DNA of 64,000 bases, taken from NCBI GenBank assembly GCA_963848415.1, contig CAWKDN010000001.1:1178001-1242000 (forward strand). Reading direction: 5' to 3'. The translations under genes were made by a program, and so were the position numbers. Source of the stretch: CAVQBC01 sp963848415 (GTDB lineage Bacteria > Actinomycetota > Thermoleophilia > Solirubrobacterales > Solirubrobacteraceae). Positions 30,499 to 38,514 of this stretch are shown here, one piece after another (the stretch's first letter is position 1; every line of letters starts with the position of its first letter). The notes below the pieces were generated by a model. It did no database searches. It was given only the letters and a program-made list of their open reading frames with translations, and was not told the origin of the DNA.

Positions 30499-31987
30499 GC
30501 CGGCACCGGCCGATCCGGTCGTCCCGCCGGCGGCGCCGCCTCCGCCGGCGCCGCGCCGGTTGCATCCCGCCGGGATCGCGGTGCTCGCGGCCGACTCGGC
30601 GCGCCAGGCGGTGCTGCCGCTGGCGATCTTCGTCGGAGCGACGCTGTTCGGCGGCGGCATGGACGTCCAGGGCCTAGCGCGCGCGCTCTTCTTCGCGCTG
30701 GCGGCGACCGTCGGCGCCGTGGTGGTGGGCTACGTCCGCTGGCGCTCGACGACCTACGCCCTGACCGCCGACGCGATCGCCTACCGCTCCGGGGTGCTCT
30801 CCCGGCGCGAGAGCTCGGTGCCGTTGCGCCGCGTGCAGGCGCTCGACACGGTGCAGGGCCTCGTGCAGCGGCTCTTCGGCGTCTCGGCGGTCCACGTGCA
30901 GGCGGCCGGCGGCGATCGCGAGGGCGAGGTCGTGCTCAGCGCGGTGGCGCCGGCGGACCTCGCCGAGCTGCGCGCCGCGGTCGCCGCCGCGGACGCGCGC
31001 CCCGCCGACGAGGCGCCCTCGGAAGAGCCGGCGCTCGACCCCGTGGTCGAACGCTTGGAGCTGACGCGAGGCCGGCTGCTGGCCGTCGCGGCGACGCAGG
31101 GGCAGATCGCCGTCGTGCTGCCCGTGCTGGCCGCCGGCTTTCAGATCCTGCGCGAGCTGCTCTCCGACCGCGACCTCGCGCGGGCGACCGGCCTGGTGCC
31201 CGACACCGCCGGCGAGGTGGTGCTCGCCGTGACGGCGCTGGTCGTCGCCGGCTGGCTGCTCTCGGCGATCGGCGCCCTGCTGACCTTCGGCGGCTTTACG
31301 CTCGAGCGCGAGCCAGCGCGGCTGCGGATCGCCCGCGGGCTGCTGCAGCGGCGCGAGGCGATCGTCCCGGTGGCGCGCGTGCAGGCGGTGCGGGTGGTCG
31401 AGGGGCTGCTGCGCGAGCCGTTCGGGCTCGCGACCCTGCGGGTCGAGGTCGCGGGCTACGCCAAGGAGGGCGCCTCGGCGCAGACCATCTTCCCGCTCGT
31501 GCGGCGGGCGGAGGTCGAGCCGCTGTTGAAGCGCATGCTGCCGGAGCTCGCCGCCGCGCCGGAGCCGCTCGCGCCGGTGCCGGCGCGCTCGCTGCGCCGC
31601 TTCCTCGTGTGGCCGCTGCTGGTGGCGGTGCCGTTGGCCGCCGCCGGCTGGGCCGCCTCGCCCGCGGCCGGCCCGTTCCTGCTGGCGCTCCCGCTGGCCG
31701 CCGCCTGGCTCGGCGTCGCCCGCTATCGCGCCGCCGGCTGGCGGCTGCAGGACGGGCGGCTCGCGCTGCGCTTCCGCCGGCTGGCGCGGATCACGATCCT
31801 CGCGCCCGGCCGCCGCGTGCAGGAGCAGGAGCTCACGCAGACGCCGTTCCAGCGCCGCGCGCGCCTCGTCAGCCTCGAGGTGGCGCTGGGCGCCGGGACG
31901 CGCGCCCGCGTCGCTCACCTCGACCGGACCGCCGCGGACGGCCTCTTCGCCGCGCTGGCGCCGTTAAGCCGCCGTCCGCAGGGGTAG
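30488..31987 (+). CDS. Bacterial PH-domain membrane protein with three PH units (YdbT-like)
   Basis: 499 residues with three bPH2 segments: STTYALTADAIAYRSGVLSR then RESSVPLRRVQALDTVQGLV; FTLEREPARLRIARGLLQRR then EAIVPVARVQAVRVVEGLLR; and GWRLQDGRLALRFRRLARIT. Each is preceded by one or two membrane helices. This is the YdbT architecture, partner of the smaller YdbS protein. The N-terminus is Pro/Ala-rich. ATG 30488 overlaps the upstream gene. Probably envelope-located, with a defensive role inferred from the Bacillus pair. Confidence 0.88.
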   Translation: MSSEPAPADPVVPPAAPPPPAPRRLHPAGIAVLAADSARQAVLPLAIFVGATLFGGGMDVQGLARALFFALAATVGAVVVGYVRWRSTTYALTADAIAYRSGVLSRRESSVPLRRVQALDTVQGLVQRLFGVSAVHVQAAGGDREGEVVLSAVAPADLAELRAAVAAADARPADEAPSEEPALDPVVERLELTRGRLLAVAATQGQIAVVLPVLAAGFQILRELLSDRDLARATGLVPDTAGEVVLAVTALVVAGWLLSAIGALLTFGGFTLEREPARLRIARGLLQRREAIVPVARVQAVRVVEGLLREPFGLATLRVEVAGYAKEGASAQTIFPLVRRAEVEPLLKRMLPELAAAPEPLAPVPARSLRRFLVWPLLVAVPLAAAGWAASPAAGPFLLALPLAAAWLGVARYRAAGWRLQDGRLALRFRRLARITILAPGRRVQEQELTQTPFQRRARLVSLEVALGAGTRARVAHLDRTAADGLFAALAPLSRRPQG

Positions 31988-32000
31988 GCTCGGCTGCACC

Positions 32001-32435
32001 ATGTTCAGACAGGGCCCGATCCCCGCGTTCGTCCACGGCCTGATCGAGTACGCGGCCGGCGTGCTGCTGATCGCCGCGCCCTTCCTGTTCAGCTTCACCG
32101 AGGACGCGGCGACGGCGGCGTCGATCATCGCCGGCGTGCTCGTGCTCATCCTCGCCGCCTCGACGGCGATGACGACCGGGCTGATCAAGTCGATCCCCGT
32201 CCAGGCCCACGCGGTCCTCGACTACATCCTCGCCGTCGGGCTGATCGCCTCGCCGTTCCTGTTCTCCTTCAGCGACGACGGGACGGCGACGGCGTTCTTC
32301 ATCGCGCTCGGGGTCGCGCACCTGCTGATCACGATCGCCACCCGGTTCGTGCGCGAGCCGAAGTCCGAGCGCAGCGGCCGCCGTGGCCGCCGGTCGGACG
32401 CCGAGCCCGCCGAGCCACCGCGCGAGCGGCGCTGA
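32001..32435 (+). CDS. SPW-like four-helix membrane protein (second of two)
   Basis: 144 residues, four helices in two similar halves: FVHGLIEYAAGVLLIAAPFL and FSFTEDAATAASIIAGVLVL; then PVQAHAVLDYILAVGLIASP and FLFSFSDDGTATAFFIALGV, with a basic tail. The internal repeat (AGxLLIAxPFLFSF, VGLIASPFLFSF) is obvious. It shares the HGxxxYxAG and KxIPxQAHxxLD motifs with 23189-23665. GTTA, 15 bases, GGGTAG precedes it at 31963-31987, and TAGGCT is ten bases before the ATG, so either a stress-type or a leaderless promoter may drive it. Confidence 0.8.
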   Translation: MFRQGPIPAFVHGLIEYAAGVLLIAAPFLFSFTEDAATAASIIAGVLVLILAASTAMTTGLIKSIPVQAHAVLDYILAVGLIASPFLFSFSDDGTATAFFIALGVAHLLITIATRFVREPKSERSGRRGRRSDAEPAEPPRERR

Positions 32436-32442
32436 GGGTTCC

Positions 32443-33225
32443 CTAGTCCGCCGCGGCGAAGTAGCGCCGCAGCAGTGGGCTAAGCCGGTTGGCCGGCAGC
32501 TGCGGGCTGGTAAGCGCGACCCCCAGGAGGTACTTGCTGCAGGCCGGCACCGGCCGGATGCCGAGCCCGCGCAACACCCGGTCGGCCAGCGCGCCGCCGC
32601 GCGCCGACTTGCTCTCGAGGATCGCGTAGCCGTCCGCGAGCCCGCCGCCGGCGCCCGCGCCCGGCGTCCAGAAGCGCAGGCCGGTGTCGCAGGTCAGCCG
32701 CTGGCCGCGCTCCGCGGCCACCAGCGTCAGCCGCCGGAAGTCCATGCGCAGGCCGGCGTGCAGCGGCACGGGCAGCTCGCGACCGTAGGCCTCGCGCAGG
32801 CGCTCGTGCAGGAACGCGAGCGCCGGGCCCGCGAGCGGTCCGGACTCCGGCGCGCCGTCGACCGGCGCCCGGTGGTTGACCGTGCGCCCGCGGCCGTCCT
32901 TGAGCTTGACCTCGAAGCCGGTCAGGCCGCTGCCGGCGTACTCGCGGCGGCGGCACTTGAAGCGCCGCCGGCGTCCCTGCAGGTGCTCGCGGGCGGTCAG
33001 CAGGCCGGCCGAGTCGAAGTACGTCGTGCGGTAGCCGAAGCGCCGCTCACCCGCGATCTCCAGCACCTGGTGGCTTCCCGCCAGGCGCTCGGCGAGGACC
33101 ACGAGCGCCGTCGCGGGGACGAGGTACTTGACGTCGACGCGCTCGCGCAGCGCCGCGGACGCGTCGAGCTCGGCGAGCGAGATCGGCGCGAGGCCGTCAG
33201 CCGGCCAGTCCGCCGAGACGAGCAT
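32443..33225 (-). CDS. VTC-domain protein (polyphosphate polymerase-like)
   Basis: 260 residues of the VTC/CYTH tunnel fold. RVDVKYLVPATALVVLAERL holds the first basic strand, RFGYRTTYFDSAGLLTAREH the R-T-YFD motif, RRFKCRRREYAGSGLTGFEV then KLKDGRG the Lys/Arg-rich strand, and YAILESKSARGG the closing E-x-K strand. In yeast Vtc4 this domain makes polyphosphate from ATP; bacterial VTC proteins usually sit beside a DUF4956 membrane partner. Here the partner is present only as a C-terminal stump directly upstream, overlapping by 29 bases, so the system is probably impaired. Confidence 0.85.
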   Translation of the reverse strand: MLVSADWPADGLAPISLAELDASAALRERVDVKYLVPATALVVLAERLAGSHQVLEIAGERRFGYRTTYFDSAGLLTAREHLQGRRRRFKCRRREYAGSGLTGFEVKLKDGRGRTVNHRAPVDGAPESGPLAGPALAFLHERLREAYGRELPVPLHAGLRMDFRRLTLVAAERGQRLTCDTGLRFWTPGAGAGGGLADGYAILESKSARGGALADRVLRGLGIRPVPACSKYLLGVALTSPQLPANRLSPLLRRYFAAAD

Positions 33226-33415
33226 CGAGTTCGTGGCGTCCGACGGCGGCCTCGGCCGGCCGCTCGCGGGAGCGCAGCGCGACGCGGGTCGTCTCGCGGA
33301 CGTAGTCGATCTCGAGCACCTCGACCGCGAGGATCGTGACGCCGAGGCGTTCTTCGAGGTGGCGGCGCAGCGCATCGCGATCGGCGAAGACGAGCTCGAC
33401 GGTCACCTCGATGCG
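33197..33415 (-). pseudogene. DUF4956 protein, 5'-truncated
   Basis: Minus strand: IEVTVELVFADRDALRRHLE, ERLGVTILAVEVLEIDYVRE, TTRVALRSRERPAEAAVG, stop at 33197. This is the soluble C-terminal domain of DUF4956 membrane proteins (RRLGVxVLxVEVxExDYVRDTT), the usual partner of VTC domains. All membrane helices are missing: upstream of about 33415 the sequence switches to DedA on the opposite strand. Confidence 0.75.
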
Positions 33416-33419
33416 CTGG

Positions 33420-33736
33420 TCGGGCGCCACGGCTGGTGGGTTGTGCTGCTGGGCCGGCTGCTGCCGGGCGTGCGCAGCGTCGTCTCGCTGCCCGCGGGGC
33501 TGCACCGGATGTCCCGGGGCATCTTCCTGGCGCTCACGATCATCGGGTCGGGCGTGTTCAACGCCGCGCTGATCGGGGCGGGCTGGGCGCTCGGGAGCGA
33601 GTGGGATCGCATCCAGGATCCCGTCTCCACGGCCTCGAAGGTCATCGTCGCGACGGTGGTCGTGGCGCTCTTCTGCTGGCTGGCGATCCGCGCGCGACGC
33701 CGGTACGTGCAGGCGCGCGAGGACGCCGCCGGCTAG
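33420..33736 (+). pseudogene. DedA-family membrane protein, 5'-truncated
   Basis: Plus strand: RHGWWVVLLGRLLPGVRSVV, SLPAGLHRMSRGIFLALTII, GSGVFNAALIGAGWALGS, then a last helix and basic tail ending QAREDAAG. This is the second half of DedA (F-R-HG-W-V-xxGRxxPGVRxxxSLPAG). Its N-terminal half, with the first conserved motif, is absent. The break at about 33415-33425 abuts the DUF4956 stump, so one deletion took both 5' ends. Confidence 0.75.
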
Positions 33737-33793
33737 CCCCGGCCCCGCGCGCAGGACACCGCCCCGGTCGCCGCTCGGGCAGAGTGGCGTCGC

Positions 33794-34657
33794 ATGGACG
33801 CCGTCGCCCTCGCGCTGGTCCTGACCGCCGCGGTCGCCCACGCCGGCTGGAACCTCCTGGCCAAGACGGCCACCGGCGGCGCGCGGTTGATCTGGCTGTT
33901 CGGGTTGACCAGCGGCGTGCTGATGACGCCGTTCGCGCTCGTCGTCCTGCTCGACGGAGCGGGACCCGGCTGGGCCGGGCTCGCCTTCATGGCCGTCTCG
34001 GGCCTGCTGCACTCGGGCTACTTCGTCCTGCTCCAGCGTGGCTACGCCACCGGCGACCTGTCGTTCGTCTACCCGCTGGCGCGCGGCTTCGGCCCGCTGC
34101 TGGCGACGATCGCGGCGATCGTGCTGCTCGGCGAGCGTCCGAGCGCGACGGCGCTGGCAGGCGGCGCGGTGATCGTCGTCGCCGTGCTCTCGCTCGCCGT
34201 GTGGCCGAGCGGCGCGAGCGCGAGCGCGCCGGGGATCCGCGAGGCGACGGGCTACGCGCTCGGCACCGGCGTCTTCATCGCCGCCTACACGCTGTGGGAC
34301 AAGCAGGCCGTGGGCTCAATCGACCTCTCGCCGATCGTCTACTACTGGGGCTCGACCTGGTGCATCGCCGCGGTCCTGAGCCCGGTGGCGCTGCAGCCGC
34401 AGAGCGGGCTGCTCGGGGTCTGGCGGGCCAACCGGCGGGCCGTGCTCGGGGTGGCGGCGCTCAGCTCGCTGGCCTACGTGCTCGTGCTCTACGCGCTGGC
34501 CATCGCCCCCGTGACGCTCGTGGCGCCGGCGCGCGAGGCGAGCATCCTCGTCGGCGCGGCGCTGGGTGCACAGCTGCTGGGAGAGGGCGACGCGCGCCGG
34601 CGGCTCACCTGCGCGGCGGCGATCGTCGCCGGCATCGGCCTGCTGGCCGTGGGCTGA
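33794..34657 (+). CDS. EamA-family (DMT) transporter
   Basis: 287 residues, ten predicted membrane helices in two EamA repeats of five. The first starts ALALVLTAAVAHAGWNLLAK and ends GAVIVVAVLSLAVWP; the second starts ATGYALGTGVFIAAYTLWDK and ends CAAAIVAGIGLLAVG. The family exports amino acids, nucleotides or other small metabolites. VYPLARGFGPLLATIAAIVL is a typical helix-4 sequence. Start ATG 33794. Substrate cannot be deduced. The stop is 22 bases before a small membrane-protein gene in the same direction. Confidence 0.88.
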   Translation: MDAVALALVLTAAVAHAGWNLLAKTATGGARLIWLFGLTSGVLMTPFALVVLLDGAGPGWAGLAFMAVSGLLHSGYFVLLQRGYATGDLSFVYPLARGFGPLLATIAAIVLLGERPSATALAGGAVIVVAVLSLAVWPSGASASAPGIREATGYALGTGVFIAAYTLWDKQAVGSIDLSPIVYYWGSTWCIAAVLSPVALQPQSGLLGVWRANRRAVLGVAALSSLAYVLVLYALAIAPVTLVAPAREASILVGAALGAQLLGEGDARRRLTCAAAIVAGIGLLAVG

Positions 34658-34678
34658 GATCCAAGTAGACTTCGGCCG

Positions 34679-34852
34679 ATGCTGCTCACCCTCCTCGCCC
34701 TGAGCAAGGCCTGGTCCTTCTCGCTGGGGCTGATCGGCGTCTTCTTCGTGCTGTTCCCAGCGATCGTGACCGGCCTGCTGATCGTGATGTTCGGCGAGGT
34801 CGCCGGCGAGCGACGCGCCAACCGCGAGAGCTGGCGCTTCCGCCGGCGCTGA
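34679..34852 (+). CDS. Small single-pass membrane protein (57 aa)
   Basis: 57 residues with one or two helices (MLLTLLALSKAWSFSLGLIG; VFFVLFPAIVTGLLIVMFGE) and a basic tail (RRANRESWRFRRR). TAGACT lies seven bases before the ATG, so it is probably leaderless. It is shorter than common annotation cut-offs. It precedes the ion-channel gene by 21 bases in the same direction. No family known to me. Confidence 0.55.
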   Translation: MLLTLLALSKAWSFSLGLIGVFFVLFPAIVTGLLIVMFGEVAGERRANRESWRFRRR

Positions 34853-34873
34853 GCGCTGCGCGGCGCTGCGGCC

Positions 34874-35548
34874 GTGAGCGAAGAGTCCGCAGCGGCGCTG
34901 CGAGGCCGCTTTCGCTATGGGACCGTCCTGCTGCTCGCTGTCGTCGGGCTCGTCTTCCAGCTGCTCGCCCCCGACACCGATTGGGCGCGCGCCGTGGGGA
35001 TCGCGATCGGCGGCAGCGCCCTGTTGGTCATCCTGGTGACCTCCGCGGCGCCGGAGTCGGCGCGGCGGCAGTGGACCGCGGTGCTCGCCCTCGTCCTGCT
35101 CGGCGTGTGCGCGCTCGTCGCGGTCGGCGGCGTGCCCGAGGTGGTCGGGCAGATCGTCCTCGGCGTGCTCGCCGGCGCCGTCCCGGTGGCGCTCGTGCGG
35201 GGGCTCTTGAGCCTGCTGCGCCGCCAGGGCGCCACGCTGCAGGCCGTCGCCGGTGCACTGGCCATCTACGTCTACGTCGGCACCGCCTTCGCCGCCACCA
35301 TCAGCGCGATCGCGCTGCTCGGGGACGGCGCGTACTTCACGGACGGCAGCGACGGGACCGCGGCCCAGCGCACGTACTTCAGCTTCACGACGCTGACCAC
35401 CACCGGCTTCGGCGACCTCGCCGCCGCGACGCGGGACGGGCGCGCAGTGGCCGTCATGGAGATGCTGGTCGGCCAGCTCTACCTCGTGACGGTGATCGGG
35501 GTCCTGGTGGGCAACCTCGGCCGGCGCCGGCACGCCTCCGAGGGCTAG
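34874..35548 (+). CDS. Ion channel protein (K+ channel pore)
   Basis: 224 residues. Four N-terminal hydrophobic helices precede a pore module: helix GALAIYVYVGTAFAATISAI, pore loop YFSFTTLTTTGFGDLAAAT with the selectivity filter TTGFGDL (TVGYGD in typical K+ channels), then VAVMEMLVGQLYLVTVIGVL. This is the two-helix-pore plan of prokaryotic K+ channels with an extra N-terminal membrane part. No cytoplasmic RCK or cyclic-nucleotide domain is attached. GFGD is an accepted K+ variant. GTG 34874 begins MSEESAAAL. Followed by a DUF1269 gene. Confidence 0.88.
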   Translation: MSEESAAALRGRFRYGTVLLLAVVGLVFQLLAPDTDWARAVGIAIGGSALLVILVTSAAPESARRQWTAVLALVLLGVCALVAVGGVPEVVGQIVLGVLAGAVPVALVRGLLSLLRRQGATLQAVAGALAIYVYVGTAFAATISAIALLGDGAYFTDGSDGTAAQRTYFSFTTLTTTGFGDLAAATRDGRAVAVMEMLVGQLYLVTVIGVLVGNLGRRRHASEG

Positions 35549-35601
35549 ATCGTCGTGGGAGACTTCGGGCTTCCCGACATCGACACCCCGGAGGCAGTTC
35601 C

Positions 35602-36099
35602 ATGAGCGACCTGGTGGCCATCGCCTACGACAGCGTCCCCGACGCGCAGAGCACCGCTGAGACGCTGGGCCAGCTGGCCAAGGAGCAGAACATCGCGCTC
35701 GACGACGTCGTGATCGTCGAGCACAAGCAGGACGGCAAGGTCAAGCTGCACCAGTCGGCCCACCTGGCCGCGCTCGGCGCCGCCGGCGGCGCCGTGTGGG
35801 GCGGCCTGATCGGGCTGCTCTTCCTCCAGCCGCTGCTGGGCATGGCCGTCGGCGCGGCCTCCGGCGCGGCGGGCGGCGCGCTGACGGACACCGGCATCGA
35901 CGACTCGTTCATGAAGGAGCTCGGCGAGAAGCTCCAGCCCGGCGGCGCGGCGCTGTTCGTGCTCTTCAGCAAGGCCACGCCCGACAAGGTCCTGCCGGAG
36001 ATCGCCAAGCACGGCGGCCACGTGCTGCAGACCTCGTTGAGTCGGGAGCAGGAGGAGGCGCTCGAGACCGCGCTGAAGGGGACGCCGGCCGCGAGCTAG
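35602..36099 (+). CDS. DUF1269 membrane protein
   Basis: 165 residues. It opens MSDLVAIAYDSVPDAQSTAE, the ferredoxin-like first strand of DUF1269, continues VVIVEHKQDGKVKLHQS, then has the glycine-rich membrane hairpin AALGAAGGAVWGGLIGLLFL and LLGMAVGAASGAAGGALTDT, and a soluble end (SKATPDKVLPEIAKHGGHVL). The family is widespread in soil bacteria and of unknown function, often stress-linked. ATG 35602 follows GGAGGCAG. Next to an ion channel and a small membrane protein. Confidence 0.9.
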   Translation: MSDLVAIAYDSVPDAQSTAETLGQLAKEQNIALDDVVIVEHKQDGKVKLHQSAHLAALGAAGGAVWGGLIGLLFLQPLLGMAVGAASGAAGGALTDTGIDDSFMKELGEKLQPGGAALFVLFSKATPDKVLPEIAKHGGHVLQTSLSREQEEALETALKGTPAAS

Positions 36100-36170
36100 A
36101 GCCGCTTCGGCTGCCCGCGACCCTCCGGCGGCCGGGCGGATCGCGGGCGCCGCGGCTCCTGCGGATCCAG

Positions 36171-36419
36171 ATGGGCCCGATCGTCCAGGTCGCCGGCGCG
36201 CTGCTGGTGCTCGCGGCCTTCGCCGGCGCCCAGGCAGGCCGCCTGGACCGCCACGCGCCCGCCTACCTGCTGCTCAACCTCCTCGGCGCCGCGATCCTCG
36301 CCGTCGATGCGTGGCTCGAGCAGCTGTGGGGGTTCTTCATCCTGCAGGCCGTGTGGGCGCTCGTGTCCGCCTGGGGGCTGGCGCAGCGGCGGCGCGAGCC
36401 ACCCCCGGCGCCCGGCTGA
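36171..36419 (+). CDS. Small three-helix membrane protein
   Basis: 82 residues, three hydrophobic helices: PIVQVAGALLVLAAFAGAQA, YLLLNLLGAAILAVDAWLEQ and WGFFILQAVWALVSAWGLAQ. The pattern L-A--Q-G------YLLLN-LGA--L---A------GF--L---WA--S is that of CBU_0592-like membrane proteins, widespread and of unknown function. ATG 36171. Convergent with the glycosidase gene 15 bases away. Confidence 0.7.
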   Translation: MGPIVQVAGALLVLAAFAGAQAGRLDRHAPAYLLLNLLGAAILAVDAWLEQLWGFFILQAVWALVSAWGLAQRRREPPPAPG

Positions 36420-36434
36420 GCCCGGGCGGGGTGC

Positions 36435-38219
36435 TCACGGCGCCGCCGGCAGGACGTCTGCCTCGGCGGCGGAGATCGCTTGGGCCGCGAGGATCAGCGT
36501 GAGGTGGCTGAACGCCTGCGGGAAGTTCCCGACCTGGCGCCCGTGGCCCACGTCGTACTCCTCGGCCAGCAGGCCCAGATCGTTCGACAGCGCGAGAAGC
36601 CTGGCGAACAGCCTCCGCGCGTCCTCCACGCGGCCGTTTCTTGCGAGCGCGTTCACCAGCCAGAACGAGCAGGCCAGGAACTGACCCTCGTCGCCCGGCA
36701 AGCCGTCGTCGGTCTCGGCGGTCGAGTAACGCGAGACGAAGCCGTCGCGACCCAGTTCGCTCCAAACCGCATCGATCGTCCCCGTCACACGCTCGTCGGT
36801 GCCGGGGAGGAACCCCACGAGCGGGATGTTGAGCACGCTCGCGTCGAGCTCCGTGGAGCCGTAGTACTGCGTGAACGTGCGCCGCTCGCGGTCGTATCCG
36901 CGCTCGCACACCTCGGCGTGGATCTCGTCGCGCGTCCGCTTCCAGCGCTCGAGCGGCGCCTCGAGTTCGAACCGTTCGACGACGCGCACGGCGCGATCGA
37001 ACACGACCCACGCCATCACCTTGGAGTACGTGTAGTGCCGTTGCGGTCCGCGCGCCTCCCAGATCCCGTCGTCCGGCCGGCGCCAGATCGTCTCCACGTG
37101 TTCGACCACGGTGCTCCAACGCGGCCACAACCGATGCTCGACCCGCCCGAGCCGCTCCACACCGATGAACATGACCGCGGCGACCTCGCCGTAGACGTCG
37201 AGCTGGAACTGCTCGGACGCCGCGTTGCCGACCCGGACGGGCTTCGAGCCCTCATAGCCGGGAAGCTCAGGAAGCTCGAACTCCGTCAGGCGCCGCTCCC
37301 CGCCGATCCCGTACATGATCTGGATCGCCCGCGGGTCGCCGGTACCGACGCGGAGCAGGAAGTCACGAAAGGAGAGCGCCTCCTCGGAATAGCCGAGGCC
37401 GAGCAGGGCTTCCAGCGCGAGCACCGAGTCGCGCAGCCAGCAGTACCGATAGTCCCAGTTGCGCACACCGCCGAGCTCCTCGGGCAGCGAGGTCGTGGGC
37501 GCGGCGATCACCGCGCCGGTCGACTCGGAGGTCATCGCCTTGAGCGCGATCAGCGAGGTGAGCACGTGCTCGCGAAACGGCCCCTCGTACCGGCAGCGAC
37601 CGCTCCACTCGCTCCACCACGCCTCCGTGCGGGCGAGCGCCGAGTCGGCGTCCTCCACCGGCGGCGAGTCCGTGTACGAGAGATGCCAGGTCAGCGTCAG
37701 TCGCTCGCGCGCGCCCTCGATCGCCGGGAACTCGGCGCGCACCGTTCCGTCCGTCGTCTCGAGCGTCAAGGGGCTGCTGATGCGGAACGCGTCGGGACCG
37801 GAGGTGGCGATCGCCCCGTCGGAGGTGCGCTCGACCCACGGCCGGGTGCTCCCGTAGTCGGGCCGCAGCGCGAGCTCCATGCGCATCGGCACCCGACCCC
37901 GTACGCCTTCGACGATCCGCATGACGCGCGGCGCCCCGAGACCCCGGCGGGGCATGAAGTCGATCACGCGGACCGTGCCTTCCGCCGTCTCGAAGTCCGT
38001 CTCGAGCACGAGCGTTCCCGGCCGATAGCGCCGCGACGTGTTCAGTACCTCGCCCGCCGGCGCCAGCAACCACCGTCCATGGCGCTCATCGCCGAGCAGC
38101 GCGGCAAAGCAGGACGCGGAGTCGAAGCGCGGGAGACAGAGCCAGTCGATCGAGCCGTTCCGTCCGACCAGCGCGGCCGACTCCAAGTCGCCGATCAAGC
38201 CATAATCCTCTAGCAGCAT
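36435..38219 (-). CDS. Glycoside hydrolase family 15 (trehalase/glucoamylase)
   Basis: 594 residues, cytoplasmic. The N-terminal beta-sandwich starts MLLEDYGLIGDLESAALVGR, NGSIDWLCLPRFDSASCFAA. The (alpha/alpha)6 barrel contains SLPEELGGVRNWDYRYCWLR with DSVLALEAL (the GH15 NWDYRYxWLRD signature) and YDVGHGRQVGNFPQAFSHLT near the end, holding the second catalytic region. In mycobacteria and related actinobacteria close homologues are trehalases; others hydrolyse alpha-1,4-glucans, so the substrate is trehalose or a short maltodextrin. ATG 38217-38219 is the family start. It is alone on its strand between a small membrane protein and tRNA-Val. Confidence 0.92.
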   Translation of the reverse strand: MLLEDYGLIGDLESAALVGRNGSIDWLCLPRFDSASCFAALLGDERHGRWLLAPAGEVLNTSRRYRPGTLVLETDFETAEGTVRVIDFMPRRGLGAPRVMRIVEGVRGRVPMRMELALRPDYGSTRPWVERTSDGAIATSGPDAFRISSPLTLETTDGTVRAEFPAIEGARERLTLTWHLSYTDSPPVEDADSALARTEAWWSEWSGRCRYEGPFREHVLTSLIALKAMTSESTGAVIAAPTTSLPEELGGVRNWDYRYCWLRDSVLALEALLGLGYSEEALSFRDFLLRVGTGDPRAIQIMYGIGGERRLTEFELPELPGYEGSKPVRVGNAASEQFQLDVYGEVAAVMFIGVERLGRVEHRLWPRWSTVVEHVETIWRRPDDGIWEARGPQRHYTYSKVMAWVVFDRAVRVVERFELEAPLERWKRTRDEIHAEVCERGYDRERRTFTQYYGSTELDASVLNIPLVGFLPGTDERVTGTIDAVWSELGRDGFVSRYSTAETDDGLPGDEGQFLACSFWLVNALARNGRVEDARRLFARLLALSNDLGLLAEEYDVGHGRQVGNFPQAFSHLTLILAAQAISAAEADVLPAAP

Positions 38220-38315
38220 CCCGGCAGCATGCCGGATCGCGCACCGCCGGCCGACACACCTCGCAATCGGCAAGCACCGCCGACCGAGTCGGACCTCACT
38301 GGCGCGTTCGTCAGG

Positions 38316-38389
38316 TGGGCGGTGCCCGGCTCGAACGGGCGACCTCCTGCTTGTAAGGCAGGCGCTCTGACCAGCTGAGCTAACCGCCC
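38316..38389 (-). tRNA. tRNA-Val (TAC)
   Basis: Minus strand: acceptor GGGCGGT with ACCGCCC, D-arm GCTC-AGCTGGTCA-GAGC, anticodon arm CTGCC-TTACAAG region with anticodon TAC, and T-arm GCCCG-TTCGAGC-CGGGC. Discriminator A; CCA not encoded. Confidence 0.95.
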
Positions 38390-38514
38390 GGGCAGGTTGA
38401 TCCTAGTGCGGGGCGAATCCCTGCGACACGCCGACGGGCGAAGGGTTAGGGTGACGCGGCGCGCCAGCAGGGGCGCCGCGTCACGGGTCACTGCGAGGGG
38501 GGAGAGATCAGGCC

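Noticed and set aside
31963..31987. GTTA-N15-GGGTAG before the second SPW-like gene as a firm sigma-B promoter
   Set aside because: The same bases include TAGGCT at leaderless spacing, so the two readings cannot be separated; mentioned in the gene entry only.
32383..33339. Plus-strand 318-codon frame across the VTC gene
   Set aside because: The minus-strand VTC domain motifs are clear; this frame is Arg/Ala-rich shadow.
33128..33420. Upstream part of the DedA open frame as its true N-terminus
   Set aside because: This stretch is the reverse complement of VTC and DUF4956 coding sequence, not DedA; the frame is open only by chance.
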